Of a stretch of 39,982 bases of DNA, positions 7,698 to 15,948 are shown one piece after another. The position numbers and the translations under genes were made by a program. Numbering within the stretch: position 1 is the first letter of the stretch; each line of letters opens with the position of its first letter. Under the pieces are notes generated by a model, which was given only the letters and a program-made list of their open reading frames with translations, was not told the origin of the DNA and made no database searches. This DNA is from Armatimonadota bacterium (GTDB taxonomy: Bacteria > Armatimonadota > Fimbriimonadia > Fimbriimonadales > Fimbriimonadaceae), in the NCBI GenBank assembly GCA_037138755.1, contig JBAXHT010000005.1, positions 1-39,982 of the forward strand, given 5' to 3'.

Positions 7698-8963
7698 ATG
7701 CAACCAAACCAACTGAACAACGACGCCGAAGAGCTGGTACTCCGTTACCTGGAGCACCCTCGGCCGGAGCTCAAAGACCTGATTATGGTGACTTACACCG
7801 GATTGGTCGAGCGGACGGCGCGCAAGTTTTCGGGCATCGAGGCGTTCGAGGATTTGGTACAGGTGGGCTACATTGGCTTGCTGAACGCCTTGGGCAAGTT
7901 TGATCCAACTGCGGGAGTTCGGTTTAACACTTATGCAACCTATCTGGTGGCGGGAGAGATCAAGCATTATCTGCGCGATAAGTCGCAGACGATCCGTCAG
8001 CCAGCTTGGCTCCAAGAGCTACGTCACAAAGTCAACCGCGCAGCCGCTGCTTTGCAGACAGAATTGAATCGAGTGCCGACTGAGCGAGAGATCGCGGATG
8101 CGATTGGCATCAGCGAGAGCTCGGTGCATGAAGTGATTGTCACTCAGGACCTGCTTCGAGTAGGTTCGCTGGACTCTATGAACAACCCGGAAGATGACAG
8201 CGAGAGCGAAATCGACAAGATCGATGCCGCGGCGTTTTCGCCTGAGCAGCTGTCAGTTGAGGATCGCGTCGTTCTAGAAGCGGCGATGGGTCAGCTACGA
8301 GACCTTGAGAAGCAAGTTCTGACAATGTTCCACTTTGACGCGATGAATCAGACCGAGATCGCTTCGAAACTTGACATCTCGTGCAACTATGTTTCGCACA
8401 TCCTTCGGCAGAGCCTTTCGAAGTTGCGTAAGATTTTGACAACCGAGGAAACCAAGGATCGGATGCTTCGAAGGCAGGAGACTTCCGGAGGGGCGGATGT
8501 GATTGATGCAGCTAGTGGTGCGTACACTGAGGCGTATTTCAAGACTCGGCTTGAAGAAGAACTTCATCGGGCGTCGTTCGAAAAGACTGTCGTCGCATTG
8601 ATGCTCGTGGACTTCCAAGGCTTGGAGGGGCTGCGAAAGTTTTATGGGGAGCAATCGGTTTTGGATTTCTTGGCGGACGCCGCCGAGTTCTTCCGAGATA
8701 ATGTGCGACGGCTTGACGTGGTGGCAAGATATGGCTCGACCGGATTTGCGATCATCCTTCCCAGTGGCGGAAAGAACATTCAGCTAGTGAAGGACCGGTT
8801 GCACAATCGGTTGATGGACTGGGTTTCCGGTCGATATGGCTCAACCGGTGCGATTCAGACGTTGATTGGCGAAGCAATTTCACCCGTCGACGGCAAAGGA
8901 GCAGTAGAACTGACAGCGAAGGCCCAAGGCCTCATGGCAGCTTCCTCTCGGATTGCAGCCTAG
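7698..8963 (+). CDS. Sigma-70 family (group 3) sigma factor fused to degenerate GGDEF domain
   Basis: Numbering is from ATG 7698, which has AAGGAAGGA just upstream; a GTG at 7650 overlapping the pilC stop would add 16 residues. Residues ~25-104 form sigma region 2 (DLVQVGYIGLLNALGKFDP, FNTYATYLVAGEIKHYLRD). Residues ~125-150 match region 3, and ~200-245 match region 4 with its HTH (NQTEIASKLDISCNYVSHIL). This resembles SigB/SigF/FliA/WhiG-type factors. Residues ~269-421 match a diguanylate-cyclase fold, with DAASGAYTEAYFKTRLEEEL at the start and ARYG-x-x-x-FAIILP at the signature. The GGDEF motif reads GSTGF (346-350), so catalysis is not expected. The RxxD inhibitory-site motif is intact as RRLD (337-340), exactly five residues before it. 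A c-di-GMP-binding sigma factor is inferred, not shown. Confidence 0.85.
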   Translation: MQPNQLNNDAEELVLRYLEHPRPELKDLIMVTYTGLVERTARKFSGIEAFEDLVQVGYIGLLNALGKFDPTAGVRFNTYATYLVAGEIKHYLRDKSQTIRQPAWLQELRHKVNRAAAALQTELNRVPTEREIADAIGISESSVHEVIVTQDLLRVGSLDSMNNPEDDSESEIDKIDAAAFSPEQLSVEDRVVLEAAMGQLRDLEKQVLTMFHFDAMNQTEIASKLDISCNYVSHILRQSLSKLRKILTTEETKDRMLRRQETSGGADVIDAASGAYTEAYFKTRLEEELHRASFEKTVVALMLVDFQGLEGLRKFYGEQSVLDFLADAAEFFRDNVRRLDVVARYGSTGFAIILPSGGKNIQLVKDRLHNRLMDWVSGRYGSTGAIQTLIGEAISPVDGKGAVELTAKAQGLMAASSRIAA

Positions 8964-9940
8964 TTGGTAGCTGTCGCGACGGCGGTCCATCGAACAGGCT
9001 CGTATAGGTAAGCGCTTGTGCGCTGATCCTTGGTCCATACAAGCACATATTTGTCGATGGGGGCGACATACGCGTTACCGTCCGTCGTGATCTGTCCGCC
9101 AGTCTTAAGGTTCTTGACCACTGTCGAACCCTTCTGACGGACTACGGCGACAGAACTGCCGTCCTTGAGGTCCACCGACTTGGACCGAGTTTCAAAGAGG
9201 TTCTTTCTCAGACCCGAGCCGAGGTCGATTTGGCCGACGATGTAAGTGTTGTAGCTGGTCGACTCCAAGAAGTAGCCACCTCGGAAGTAACTGATCAGAT
9301 TTGTGCCGAGGGGCGAGAACTCGAATGTGCCGTTGTTATCCGAAAAACTTCCGAGTCCCCATGTCCCGCCATCAGCGGACACGACAGAAAGCCGATCTCG
9401 AACAAGAAATAGGCGGTCATCAATGTTTTTGAGGGCAGAAGTGAATCCTTTAAAGCGGCCCAAGAATTTGGGTCGAGGGTTTGGCTGTGCGAGGTCGACC
9501 TCAATCAAAGCTTCGAGCCATGTTTTGCCGTCGGCGTCGGTCCAACGCGGTAGAAAATAGCATTTGGAGCCTAGTCTGAGCGAGCCGCTGAGTGCATCCG
9601 AGTTTTTCTTGCGCTTGTTGGTCTTGAATAGATCAAGGGTCTTAAGGATCTCGTCTCGTGAGAAAGCTCGGGGAGAAACGGCAATTTCTCCAAGCTTTGT
9701 GGTCACAGCGTCTTTGCCATCACGGACTGTGAGCCCGCGATCATCCCAAACTGCCCAGCGTTGGTCTCGGCGGAAAGCGATATGGGGAACAACTTTCTCG
9801 GAGGTCGGGTCTGTATCAGCGTCAAAGGCGTACGCTTTGCCATCAACTTCAACGCTGATCTTTTTCCCTTCTACTTTGAGAGTCGGGAGTGACGGTTTTT
9901 GCGTCTGAATAAGTGCGGTTGCGACGACGAGCGGAAGCAT
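8960..9940 (-). CDS. Secreted protein of unknown function
   Basis: From ATG 9940 the protein has 326 residues and starts with a signal peptide (MLPLVVATALIQTQ); a TTG at 9958 would add six residues. The rest is rich in short beta strands with recurring patterns such as DGKTWLEALIEVD, DDRLFLVRDRLSVVSADGG and KYVLVWTKDQRTSAYLYEPV. This suggests a beta-propeller-like or all-beta secreted protein. No catalytic motif is recognised. The gene converges on the sigma-factor gene and their stops share one CTAG at 8960-8963. Upstream it diverges from the small four-cysteine protein with 17 bases between the ATGs, so the two promoters must lie within the genes. Confidence 0.75.
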   Translation of the reverse strand: MLPLVVATALIQTQKPSLPTLKVEGKKISVEVDGKAYAFDADTDPTSEKVVPHIAFRRDQRWAVWDDRGLTVRDGKDAVTTKLGEIAVSPRAFSRDEILKTLDLFKTNKRKKNSDALSGSLRLGSKCYFLPRWTDADGKTWLEALIEVDLAQPNPRPKFLGRFKGFTSALKNIDDRLFLVRDRLSVVSADGGTWGLGSFSDNNGTFEFSPLGTNLISYFRGGYFLESTSYNTYIVGQIDLGSGLRKNLFETRSKSVDLKDGSSVAVVRQKGSTVVKNLKTGGQITTDGNAYVAPIDKYVLVWTKDQRTSAYLYEPVRWTAVATATN

Positions 9941-9957
9941 AATGGAACTCTGAATCA

Positions 9958-10167
9958 ATGGAATGTCAAGATTGTCCCCGGTTTGACGCTGACCTTGGTC
10001 GATGTCGCGACGGAAAAATGAATCCCTTGAGGAAAGAGACGGCGATGCAGGTCGTACAGATTCACGGAATTCGGGCGATTTGCATTTTTAACGGCTTTCG
10101 AGAGGAGCTCATTCACAACCGACTGATGACCGAGGACGCTAAGCGAACAAACAGAATTAGACCTTGA
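9958..10167 (+). CDS. Four-cysteine mini-protein, conserved hypothetical
   Basis: The 69-residue protein has cysteines at 3, 6, 16 and 42 in a C-x2-C-x9-C-x25-C arrangement (ECQDCPRFD...GRCRDGK...RAICIFNGF). This could bind zinc or an iron-sulfur cluster. The sequence looks structured rather than accidental: hydrophobic strands alternate with charged turns, and I recall similar short proteins from other bacteria, though I cannot name a family. The competing frame on the minus strand (9955-10203) is composition-poor and is treated as its shadow. GGA precedes the start by about 12 bases. The 3' end overlaps the end of the MATE gene by 11 bases, tail to tail. Confidence 0.6.
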   Translation: MECQDCPRFDADLGRCRDGKMNPLRKETAMQVVQIHGIRAICIFNGFREELIHNRLMTEDAKRTNRIRP

Positions 10168-11542
10168 CGGTTTTCCAGTGTCCATTGCGCCACGAGAAAC
10201 CACACAGAACGCCTTGAATTCCCTGGGTTACCGACATGGAAATCCAAGCGCCCTTTGCTCCTAGCGCCAGACCGATCGGGAGCTTAAGACTCAGAAGAAG
10301 GGGAGAACCTGCGGAAAGGGCGAGAATCGTTGCCAATGGGACGCGCATGAACCAGAGTGCAATGATACTGATCCAAAGAGGGTGCTTTGTCTCGCCGGCA
10401 CCTTGGAGACCACCGTTCAACACCATGGCAAGGCAGAACAGGGGTTCTGTGATGCACAAGAATCGAACGATAGAGACAAGCTCCACCTGTACATCCGGCT
10501 TGCTGCCAACCAACATGTGTGCAAAGGACGGAACAGCGAAATAGATAGGCGCGGCCAGGAGAGCCGCGATTGTAAAGGAAACAATTCCGCCAATCCAGCC
10601 AATCGACTCTGCCCGCGCCGGGTCTTTCGCTCCGAGCGACTGTCCGACGAGTGATGAAACGGCCGCGCTAATGCCGAATGCTGGAGCAAACATCATCATC
10701 TCGATGGCGAAACCAGTTGTCATGGCGGCGATAGCCGCCTCCCCATTGGAAAGGCTGCTCAGTACTACGGTAAAAACGAGCAACGATAGAGTGCGAAGGA
10801 TCGCCTGGAAGCCTGACGGGATGGAAATCTTGAGGATGCGCTTAAGCCAGTCAAGGCTTGGTGGTTTGAACGAAATGTGCGCCTTGAGGACTGAGTGGCG
10901 GGCATACCAGATGTAGAAGAACAAGGAAAAGATGACGCTAGAACTCAACGCGATTCCAGCTCCTAGCAGCCCCATATTGAGATAGTAGACTAAGAGGTAA
11001 TTCAAACCGATGTGGATCGGTACTTGGAGTCCAGTGAGGACCATGGGGGCGACCGAATTTCCGATGCTCCTCAGTGCGGATGCCAGTGTCTGGTTCACGC
11101 ACATGGCCGGCAACCCCACTGAGTAAGCCAGAAGAAACTGAATCATCATCCGTTTCGCGTCGAGCGAGGTTTCAGGCAAGATGATATGTGCAGCCATCGG
11201 AGCGGTGATTGCCGAGATCAGCCCCAGGACAAGCCCGACGTACACCGAAACTCTCACTGCTTGATCAGCTCCAACCTGGACTTCTTCGAACTCTCGCGCA
11301 CCGTAGGCTCGGCTGATGATTGCTCCGGCTCCGATTCCCACAGAAAAGGCGAGGGAGAACAGCATGAAGATCACGCTGACGGCGGCACCGTGTGCAGTCA
11401 GAGCGGCCCGGGGGAGAGTGCCGATGAAGAATCTGTCCAGAAGGGAGTTGATGACTCCGAGCAAGTTAAGCGTCACCACTGGCCAACTGAGTTCCCAGAG
11501 CGCCTTAGCGAGGTTTTCGGCGGGCTTGGGTGTCGTGGTCAT
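10157..11542 (-). CDS. MATE family efflux transporter
   Basis: The 461-residue protein has about 12 predicted membrane segments. It has the MATE features: an N-terminal ELSWPVVTLNLLGVINSLLDRFFIGTLP helix, a GAGAIISRAYGAREFEEV loop in the first half, and a matching SSLVGQSLGAKDPARAE loop in the second half. MATE proteins export drugs and metabolites using Na+ or H+ gradients. Substrate and coupling ion cannot be read from the sequence. Only 15 bases separate its start from that of the divergent thioredoxin-like gene, so transcription must begin inside or very close to the coding regions. Confidence 0.9.
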   Translation of the reverse strand: MTTTPKPAENLAKALWELSWPVVTLNLLGVINSLLDRFFIGTLPRAALTAHGAAVSVIFMLFSLAFSVGIGAGAIISRAYGAREFEEVQVGADQAVRVSVYVGLVLGLISAITAPMAAHIILPETSLDAKRMMIQFLLAYSVGLPAMCVNQTLASALRSIGNSVAPMVLTGLQVPIHIGLNYLLVYYLNMGLLGAGIALSSSVIFSLFFYIWYARHSVLKAHISFKPPSLDWLKRILKISIPSGFQAILRTLSLLVFTVVLSSLSNGEAAIAAMTTGFAIEMMMFAPAFGISAAVSSLVGQSLGAKDPARAESIGWIGGIVSFTIAALLAAPIYFAVPSFAHMLVGSKPDVQVELVSIVRFLCITEPLFCLAMVLNGGLQGAGETKHPLWISIIALWFMRVPLATILALSAGSPLLLSLKLPIGLALGAKGAWISMSVTQGIQGVLCGFSWRNGHWKTVKV

Positions 11543-11557
11543 CGGTAAACTGGACTC

Positions 11558-12037
11558 ATGAAATTCTACGCGCCGTTGGTCTTGGCGTTGCTCATTGCTG
11601 GCTGCAGTCCGGAGCGGGGAGCGAACGTCGATTTCAAAGCTTCGCCGCTCAAGCCAGGTGGGGATGTTACCTTCTCGAAGGAGTACGCAGGAAAGCCGGC
11701 GTTGATCTACATCTGGGCTACATGGTGCGGCCCATGTCGAATGGTTGCCCCGAAAATTGAAGATTTGAAAAAGGAGTACGAATCAAAGGGAATTGCATTT
11801 ATTGCCTTGGCCCAAGATGGAATGGCAGCGGTGAGAAAGTTTGAAGCAGCTACACCACACGACCTCGACGTAATTGCAGACACCACCGGAACTATAACGC
11901 GGTCCGTGGATGTGAGTGCCATTCCTGTTATCGTTGTGGTTGACTCAGACCATAACACCGTTGCTTACGAGCAAGGGGTACCAACCGACGACTACGCCGC
12001 GATAAGGGCAGCTCTCAATGCGGTCGCCAAGAAGTAA
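11558..12037 (+). CDS. Thioredoxin-like lipoprotein (TlpA/ResA type)
   Basis: The 159-residue protein has a lipoprotein signal with lipobox IAGC (Cys16). It then has a thioredoxin fold with the active site WATWCGPC (Cys57 and Cys60) and the cis-proline region SAIPVIVVVD. It would be membrane-anchored outside the cytoplasmic membrane and act as a disulfide reductase or oxidoreductase. The substrate cannot be told; cytochrome c maturation is one common role. Its TAA overlaps the ATG of the next gene (TAATG), so both are likely translated together. Confidence 0.9.
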   Translation: MKFYAPLVLALLIAGCSPERGANVDFKASPLKPGGDVTFSKEYAGKPALIYIWATWCGPCRMVAPKIEDLKKEYESKGIAFIALAQDGMAAVRKFEAATPHDLDVIADTTGTITRSVDVSAIPVIVVVDSDHNTVAYEQGVPTDDYAAIRAALNAVAKK

Positions 12038-12450
12038 TGCTTTGGCGTGAATCCTACACTCCGATCGTCTCTCGTGGGCCCGTACTGACTCCATTTGCGC
12101 AAGAGACCTTGCCTGTAATCGGCTCCGCATCTTTGGAATCGGGACGCGAAGTTGAAATCTGGTGGAGACTATTCGAAGAGGATTTTCCGGGAGAGGCAAT
12201 CGAGATAATGCCAGCATCTCTCGCTAGCGAAGCGTTGTGTTTGCGACCTCCATCGAGGCACACCAGAATTCGGTTCGATGACCTTGGCTCAAAAATACTC
12301 AGCGAATCTGATCGATCCAGGGCTTTTTGTTCGATCATCGATTCCGGGACCGCCAGGATCATCGTGATCGGGCCTCCGACCGAGGAAGTGTGGGACGAAG
12401 TCTCCACGCTGTGGCGATCCGTTAGAACTTTAACGGGCGAGGGCTGCTGA
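12037..12450 (+). CDS. Hypothetical protein coupled to thioredoxin-like gene
   Basis: The 137-residue soluble protein has no signal peptide, membrane segment or recognisable motif. Two cysteines lie in the middle (ALCLRPP, AFCSIID) and one at the C-terminus. The TAATG overlap with the preceding gene supports it as a real, translationally coupled gene. The sequence has normal amino-acid variety and ends with an amphipathic helix (VWDEVSTLWRSVRTL). After it, 12451-12583 shows no gene. Confidence 0.6.
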   Translation: MLWRESYTPIVSRGPVLTPFAQETLPVIGSASLESGREVEIWWRLFEEDFPGEAIEIMPASLASEALCLRPPSRHTRIRFDDLGSKILSESDRSRAFCSIIDSGTARIIVIGPPTEEVWDEVSTLWRSVRTLTGEGC

Positions 12451-12583
12451 GCACGCGAGCAGAAGCTGGAGGCCGGAATGAGAACTCAATACTGTTGATT
12501 GATTGCGTCAACCGATTTCCAAACGTATCAAGCGGAAAGCTCACTGTAGTATCAACTTCTCGCACCTGCGAACCTACGGTCTC

Positions 12584-13258
12584 TCACTTAAAAATTCGAG
12601 CCGAATCGAGTTGCCAGAACCCGTTGGAGTCCTGAACTAGATCGAATCGAGCGTATCGACTGTTATCGGGAAGGGCTTGCCAAATGACCTGGGTGTCACC
12701 GGCGGGCGACTCTTCGCCTTGGAAAGCAAAACCGGGTAGCCAGTCTCTTGACCCGACGTTTCCGCTCATTCCCGACTGCATGGCTAGGTTGATGAGCGTT
12801 GCCGGAACGCCCTGAATGGGCTCCCGGAGTGCGTTGACAAAGTCCTTGCGGTAGTCGACATTTCGGGGGTTTCGCTCAGTGTCGTATTGGGCGACGCTGT
12901 ATTCGTTTCGAGTTGGATCGTACGCCCAGACGCGCCGTCCATCAGCGACGATTCTTTGCATGAGAGTCACGCCTCGGTAGGTAGTCAGTTCGGCTTTGGC
13001 GAGTTCACCTGAGGCACTTGCGTCATCATACAGTCGAAGAACCCCGATGTAGTTGGTTACGTTCGTTCCGATCCTCTCTGCGGTATCGATCCGAGCGACG
13101 TACGAGTACGCCATTGGATTCGTGGAATCCGGAAGATGCATGTTGTTGAGTGCGTCGGTGAGCTGGCTTCGACACTCAAGGTCGGTCATCACTCGCGGCA
13201 TTTGGGAAAATGCACCTGATGCGATCAGGGCGAGTCCGGCGATCCATGCAACTCTCAT
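12584..13258 (-). CDS. Secreted protein, possibly LolA-like
   Basis: The start at ATG 13258 is preferred over a TTG at 13264 because AAGGA lies 7 bases upstream. The 224-residue product has a signal peptide (RVAWIAGLALIASGAFSQ). Its core has strand motifs typical of the LolA/LppX lipoprotein-carrier fold, for example LMQRIVADGRRVWAYDPTRNEYSVAQYD, where a strand with 'xxDGxxxWxYxPxxxxY' recurs in that superfamily. This is a weak resemblance and no function is assigned. The gene diverges from thrS. Confidence 0.65.
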   Translation of the reverse strand: MRVAWIAGLALIASGAFSQMPRVMTDLECRSQLTDALNNMHLPDSTNPMAYSYVARIDTAERIGTNVTNYIGVLRLYDDASASGELAKAELTTYRGVTLMQRIVADGRRVWAYDPTRNEYSVAQYDTERNPRNVDYRKDFVNALREPIQGVPATLINLAMQSGMSGNVGSRDWLPGFAFQGEESPAGDTQVIWQALPDNSRYARFDLVQDSNGFWQLDSARIFK

Positions 13259-13378
13259 TCTCAAATCCTTTGAAGGGCCAACACATCATTATGTTCCTTG
13301 TTTGAAGTGTCCCCTTGGGCCATTTGGGCTAAAATATTTGTTCACAGCATCAATCCCTTGGTCAGGGAGGTTTTTCTC

Positions 13379-15169
13379 ATGGCAGAACGTTACGAAGATT
13401 CCTATCTTTATCGCTTGCGGCACTCCGCCGCCCACCTGCTTGCTCAGGCGGTTACTGAGCTTTACCCCGGCGCAAAACTCTCGATCGGCCCACCGATAGA
13501 ATACGGCTTTTACTACGACATCGACTTTCCGTCTCCGTTGCGAGAAGAAGATCTGCCTGCTCTGGAAGCGAAGATGAAGGAGCTGGCGAAGCTCGACCAG
13601 CGAATCGAGCGATCAGAGGTCTCGCGTGAGGAAGCTCGGGCATTGATTCTCGATTCTTCCATTCCGTGCATGGGTGAGGAGGTTGCGGAGTACAAGTTGC
13701 AACTTCTAGATGCGGTTCCGGCGGGCGAGAAGATCAGCTTCTACAACCAGCAACGGACTGATCGCGAGGGCGTTCAACATCGCTTTTTGGACTTGTGCCG
13801 GGGGCCCCACGTTGATTCGACCAAGGAAATCAAAGCGTTCAAGTTAATGTCGATCGCCGGGGCATATTGGCGCGGCGATGTCAAGAACAAGCAGCTCACG
13901 CGAATCTACGGAACGGCGTTTGAAACCAAGGAAGAGCTTGAGGCACATCTGGAGATGATTGAGGAGGCCAAGCGGCGCGACCACCGAGTTTTGGGTCGCG
14001 AGTTGGGGCTGTTCATGTTCTCGCCAAGAGTCGGTGTCGGGTTGCCGCTTTGGCTGCCAAAGGGTGCTCAGCTTCGCATGACGATGATTGACTTCCTGAA
14101 CAAGGAGCAAATGCGCCGAGGCTACCAGCCGGTCGTGACTCCGCACCTAGGAAACTCCAAACTCTGGGACGTGAGCGGACACACGATTGCTTACAAGGAC
14201 AAGATGTTCCCGTTCATGACGGACGATGAGAAGGAGACCTTCATTCTCAAGCCGATGAACTGTCCGTTCCATATCGAGATTTATCGCTCTTCACTCCGAT
14301 CATATCGCGATCTTCCGGTTCGATTGGCGGAGATGGGGACGGTTTACCGATATGAGCAGAGCGGAGAGGTTGCGGGGATTATGCGTGCTCGTGGGTTTAC
14401 CCAGGACGATGCTCACCTCTTTGTTCGACCAGACCAGCTTGTTGAGGAATTCACCTTAGTTGTGGACCTGATTCAAACAGTTCTTGGAAAGCTCGGACTG
14501 ACCTCGTTCAGAGCCCGTGTGGGCACGAAGGATCCGGCGTCGGATAAATACATCGGCCACGACGAAAACTGGGAGCTTGCGACCAACGCGATTTTCGAGG
14601 CGTGCCGCGTGAAAGGGCTAGAGTATGAAGTTTCGCCTGGCGACGCAGCGTTTTACGGTCCAAAGCTGGATATTGTCATCAAAGACGCGCTGGGTCGTGA
14701 TTGGCAGATGGGAACTGTTCAAGTGGATTACAACTTGCCAGAGCGGTTCGAACTTGAGTACATCGGTGAGGATAGCAAGCCGCACCGGCCGATCATGATA
14801 CACCGAGCCCCGTTTGGATCACTTGAACGCATGATTGGGTTGCTGACCGAGCAATACGCCGGTGCCTTCCCCTTCTGGCTCTCCCCAGTTCAGATTGCGA
14901 TTCTGCCGATCGCGGATCGACACAACGAGAAAGCTCATGAGCTATTTGTCCAACTTCGGGACGAGTACGGTTATCGCTGCGAAGTCGACGATCGACGAGA
15001 GACTCTTGGTAAGAAGATTCGGGACAACCAAATGCAAAAGGTTCCGTACATGCTGATTCTTGGGGACAAGGATATCGAGGCAGGTACCGTTGGAGTAAGG
15101 AGCCGAGAAGAGGGTGACTTGGGGGCGATGACCATCGAGTCGTTTGTGGGTCAGGCTCCAGCCTTGTAA
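13379..15169 (+). CDS. thrS: Threonyl-tRNA synthetase lacking TGS domain
   Basis: ThrRS charges tRNA-Thr with threonine. The ATG at 13379 is fixed by GGGAGG 10 bases upstream, giving 596 residues. The protein starts directly at the editing domain with the HxxxH motif at His15/His19 (RHSAAHLLAQ) and the distal DLCRGPHV cysteine/histidine motif. The class II catalytic core follows (motif 2 EMGTVYRYEQSGEVAGIMRARGF region; motif 3 near HRAPFGSLERMIG), then the anticodon-binding domain (PIADRHNEKA...LGKKIRDNQMQKVPYMLILGD). The ~60-residue N-terminal TGS domain of most bacterial ThrRS is missing, and no in-frame coding for it exists upstream. No T-box was found in the leader. Confidence 0.96.
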   Translation: MAERYEDSYLYRLRHSAAHLLAQAVTELYPGAKLSIGPPIEYGFYYDIDFPSPLREEDLPALEAKMKELAKLDQRIERSEVSREEARALILDSSIPCMGEEVAEYKLQLLDAVPAGEKISFYNQQRTDREGVQHRFLDLCRGPHVDSTKEIKAFKLMSIAGAYWRGDVKNKQLTRIYGTAFETKEELEAHLEMIEEAKRRDHRVLGRELGLFMFSPRVGVGLPLWLPKGAQLRMTMIDFLNKEQMRRGYQPVVTPHLGNSKLWDVSGHTIAYKDKMFPFMTDDEKETFILKPMNCPFHIEIYRSSLRSYRDLPVRLAEMGTVYRYEQSGEVAGIMRARGFTQDDAHLFVRPDQLVEEFTLVVDLIQTVLGKLGLTSFRARVGTKDPASDKYIGHDENWELATNAIFEACRVKGLEYEVSPGDAAFYGPKLDIVIKDALGRDWQMGTVQVDYNLPERFELEYIGEDSKPHRPIMIHRAPFGSLERMIGLLTEQYAGAFPFWLSPVQIAILPIADRHNEKAHELFVQLRDEYGYRCEVDDRRETLGKKIRDNQMQKVPYMLILGDKDIEAGTVGVRSREEGDLGAMTIESFVGQAPAL

Positions 15170-15183
15170 AGTAGAATACGTCT

Positions 15184-15684
15184 ATGAAAATACAGAATTC
15201 TCTCGCCCTGCTTTGTTTTGTAGTGGTCGCGGGTTGCCAGAAGGCCGAGCCACAACCGAAGTTGACACTTCTAGAAGCCGCGGAGGCGGGAAACCTCGAA
15301 GTGATTAAGGAGCGGATCAAAGAAGGATCTGACGTAAATACTCCTCAGAAATCGACGGGAGCTACCGCGCTGATGCTGGCGGCAGGTAGGGGAAAGATTC
15401 CAATTGTTGAGGAGCTGATCAAGAGTGGAGCAAAGGTTAATGAAGTCAATGCTCGGGGCTACAATGCAGCATTAATCGCTGTCGGAAACGACGACGTCGA
15501 GATGGTCAAGTTCTTGAAGTCCAAAGGAGCTGATCTTAACGCAAAGTCTAAGCAAGGATATTCCGCTTACTACATTGCAAAGATGTACAAGTTCGAAGCG
15601 ATGATGCAATATCTCAAGTCAGTCGGAGCCGATACTTCCGATCCGAAACTAAACATTATTCGGAAGGCACCCACCAAGGGCTAA
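15184..15684 (+). CDS. Ankyrin-repeat lipoprotein
   Basis: The 166-residue protein has a lipoprotein signal with VVAGC (Cys18). Three to four ankyrin repeats follow (LLEAAEAGNLEVIKERIKEG; ALMLAAGRGKIPIVEELIKSGAKVN; ALIAVGNDDVEMVKFLKSKGADLN; a shorter YYIAKMYKFEAMMQYLKSVGAD). Ankyrin repeats bind proteins; the partner is unknown. It lies 14 bases after thrS on the same strand and ends at a strong terminator, so it is probably the last gene of that transcript. Confidence 0.88.
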   Translation: MKIQNSLALLCFVVVAGCQKAEPQPKLTLLEAAEAGNLEVIKERIKEGSDVNTPQKSTGATALMLAAGRGKIPIVEELIKSGAKVNEVNARGYNAALIAVGNDDVEMVKFLKSKGADLNAKSKQGYSAYYIAKMYKFEAMMQYLKSVGADTSDPKLNIIRKAPTKG

Positions 15685-15704
15685 CTCAATCAAGTGGAAA
15701 CGCG

Positions 15705-15750
15705 AAGAACGGTGATTACATACGAGCAATCACCGTTCTTTGTGTTTTAA
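15705..15750 (+). terminator. Intrinsic terminator after thrS-ankyrin transcript
   Basis: A perfect 13-bp stem pairs AAGAACGGTGATT (15705-15717) with AATCACCGTTCTT (15728-15740) across a 10-base loop. TGTGTTTTAATT follows, a T-rich tail on the plus strand. It also separates this transcript from the converging lipoprotein gene, whose stop is at 15754. Confidence 0.85.
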
Positions 15751-15753
15751 TTG

Positions 15754-15948
15754 TTAAATTCCTGCAGCACCATCAGGTCCCACTGGTGGCATCGCATTGT
15801 TTGCTTTGCCTCCTTTCGGAGCCTTTTCACCTGGCGCGGGAGCCTTCGGCATTTGATCTGCCGGAGTTCCCGCCGGAGCTCCCTCACCGCAACCGGTGAG
15901 GGAGATGGCAAGCATCCAAACGAATCCGAGGATGCTTAGGCGTCTCAT
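15754..15948 (-). CDS. Small proline/glycine-rich lipoprotein coupled to pilin gene
   Basis: From ATG 15948 the protein has 64 residues: a lipoprotein signal with lipobox LTGC (Cys20), then a low-complexity tail rich in Pro, Gly, Ala and Lys ([27 protein letters not shown]). The ATG overlaps the pilin stop as ATGA, so it is very likely translated by coupling with the pilin-like gene. Small lipoproteins after DUF1559-type pilin genes may serve as partners in surface assembly, but this is speculation. A TTG two codons upstream is less likely. Confidence 0.7.
   Translation of the reverse strand: MRRLSILGFVWMLAISLTGCGEGAPAGTPADQMPKAPAPGEKAPKGGKANNAMPPVGPDGAAGI

Noticed and set aside
13259-13378. 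T-box leader before thrS
   Set aside because: No T-box core sequence or specifier-type stems; only a short leader with a good ribosome site.
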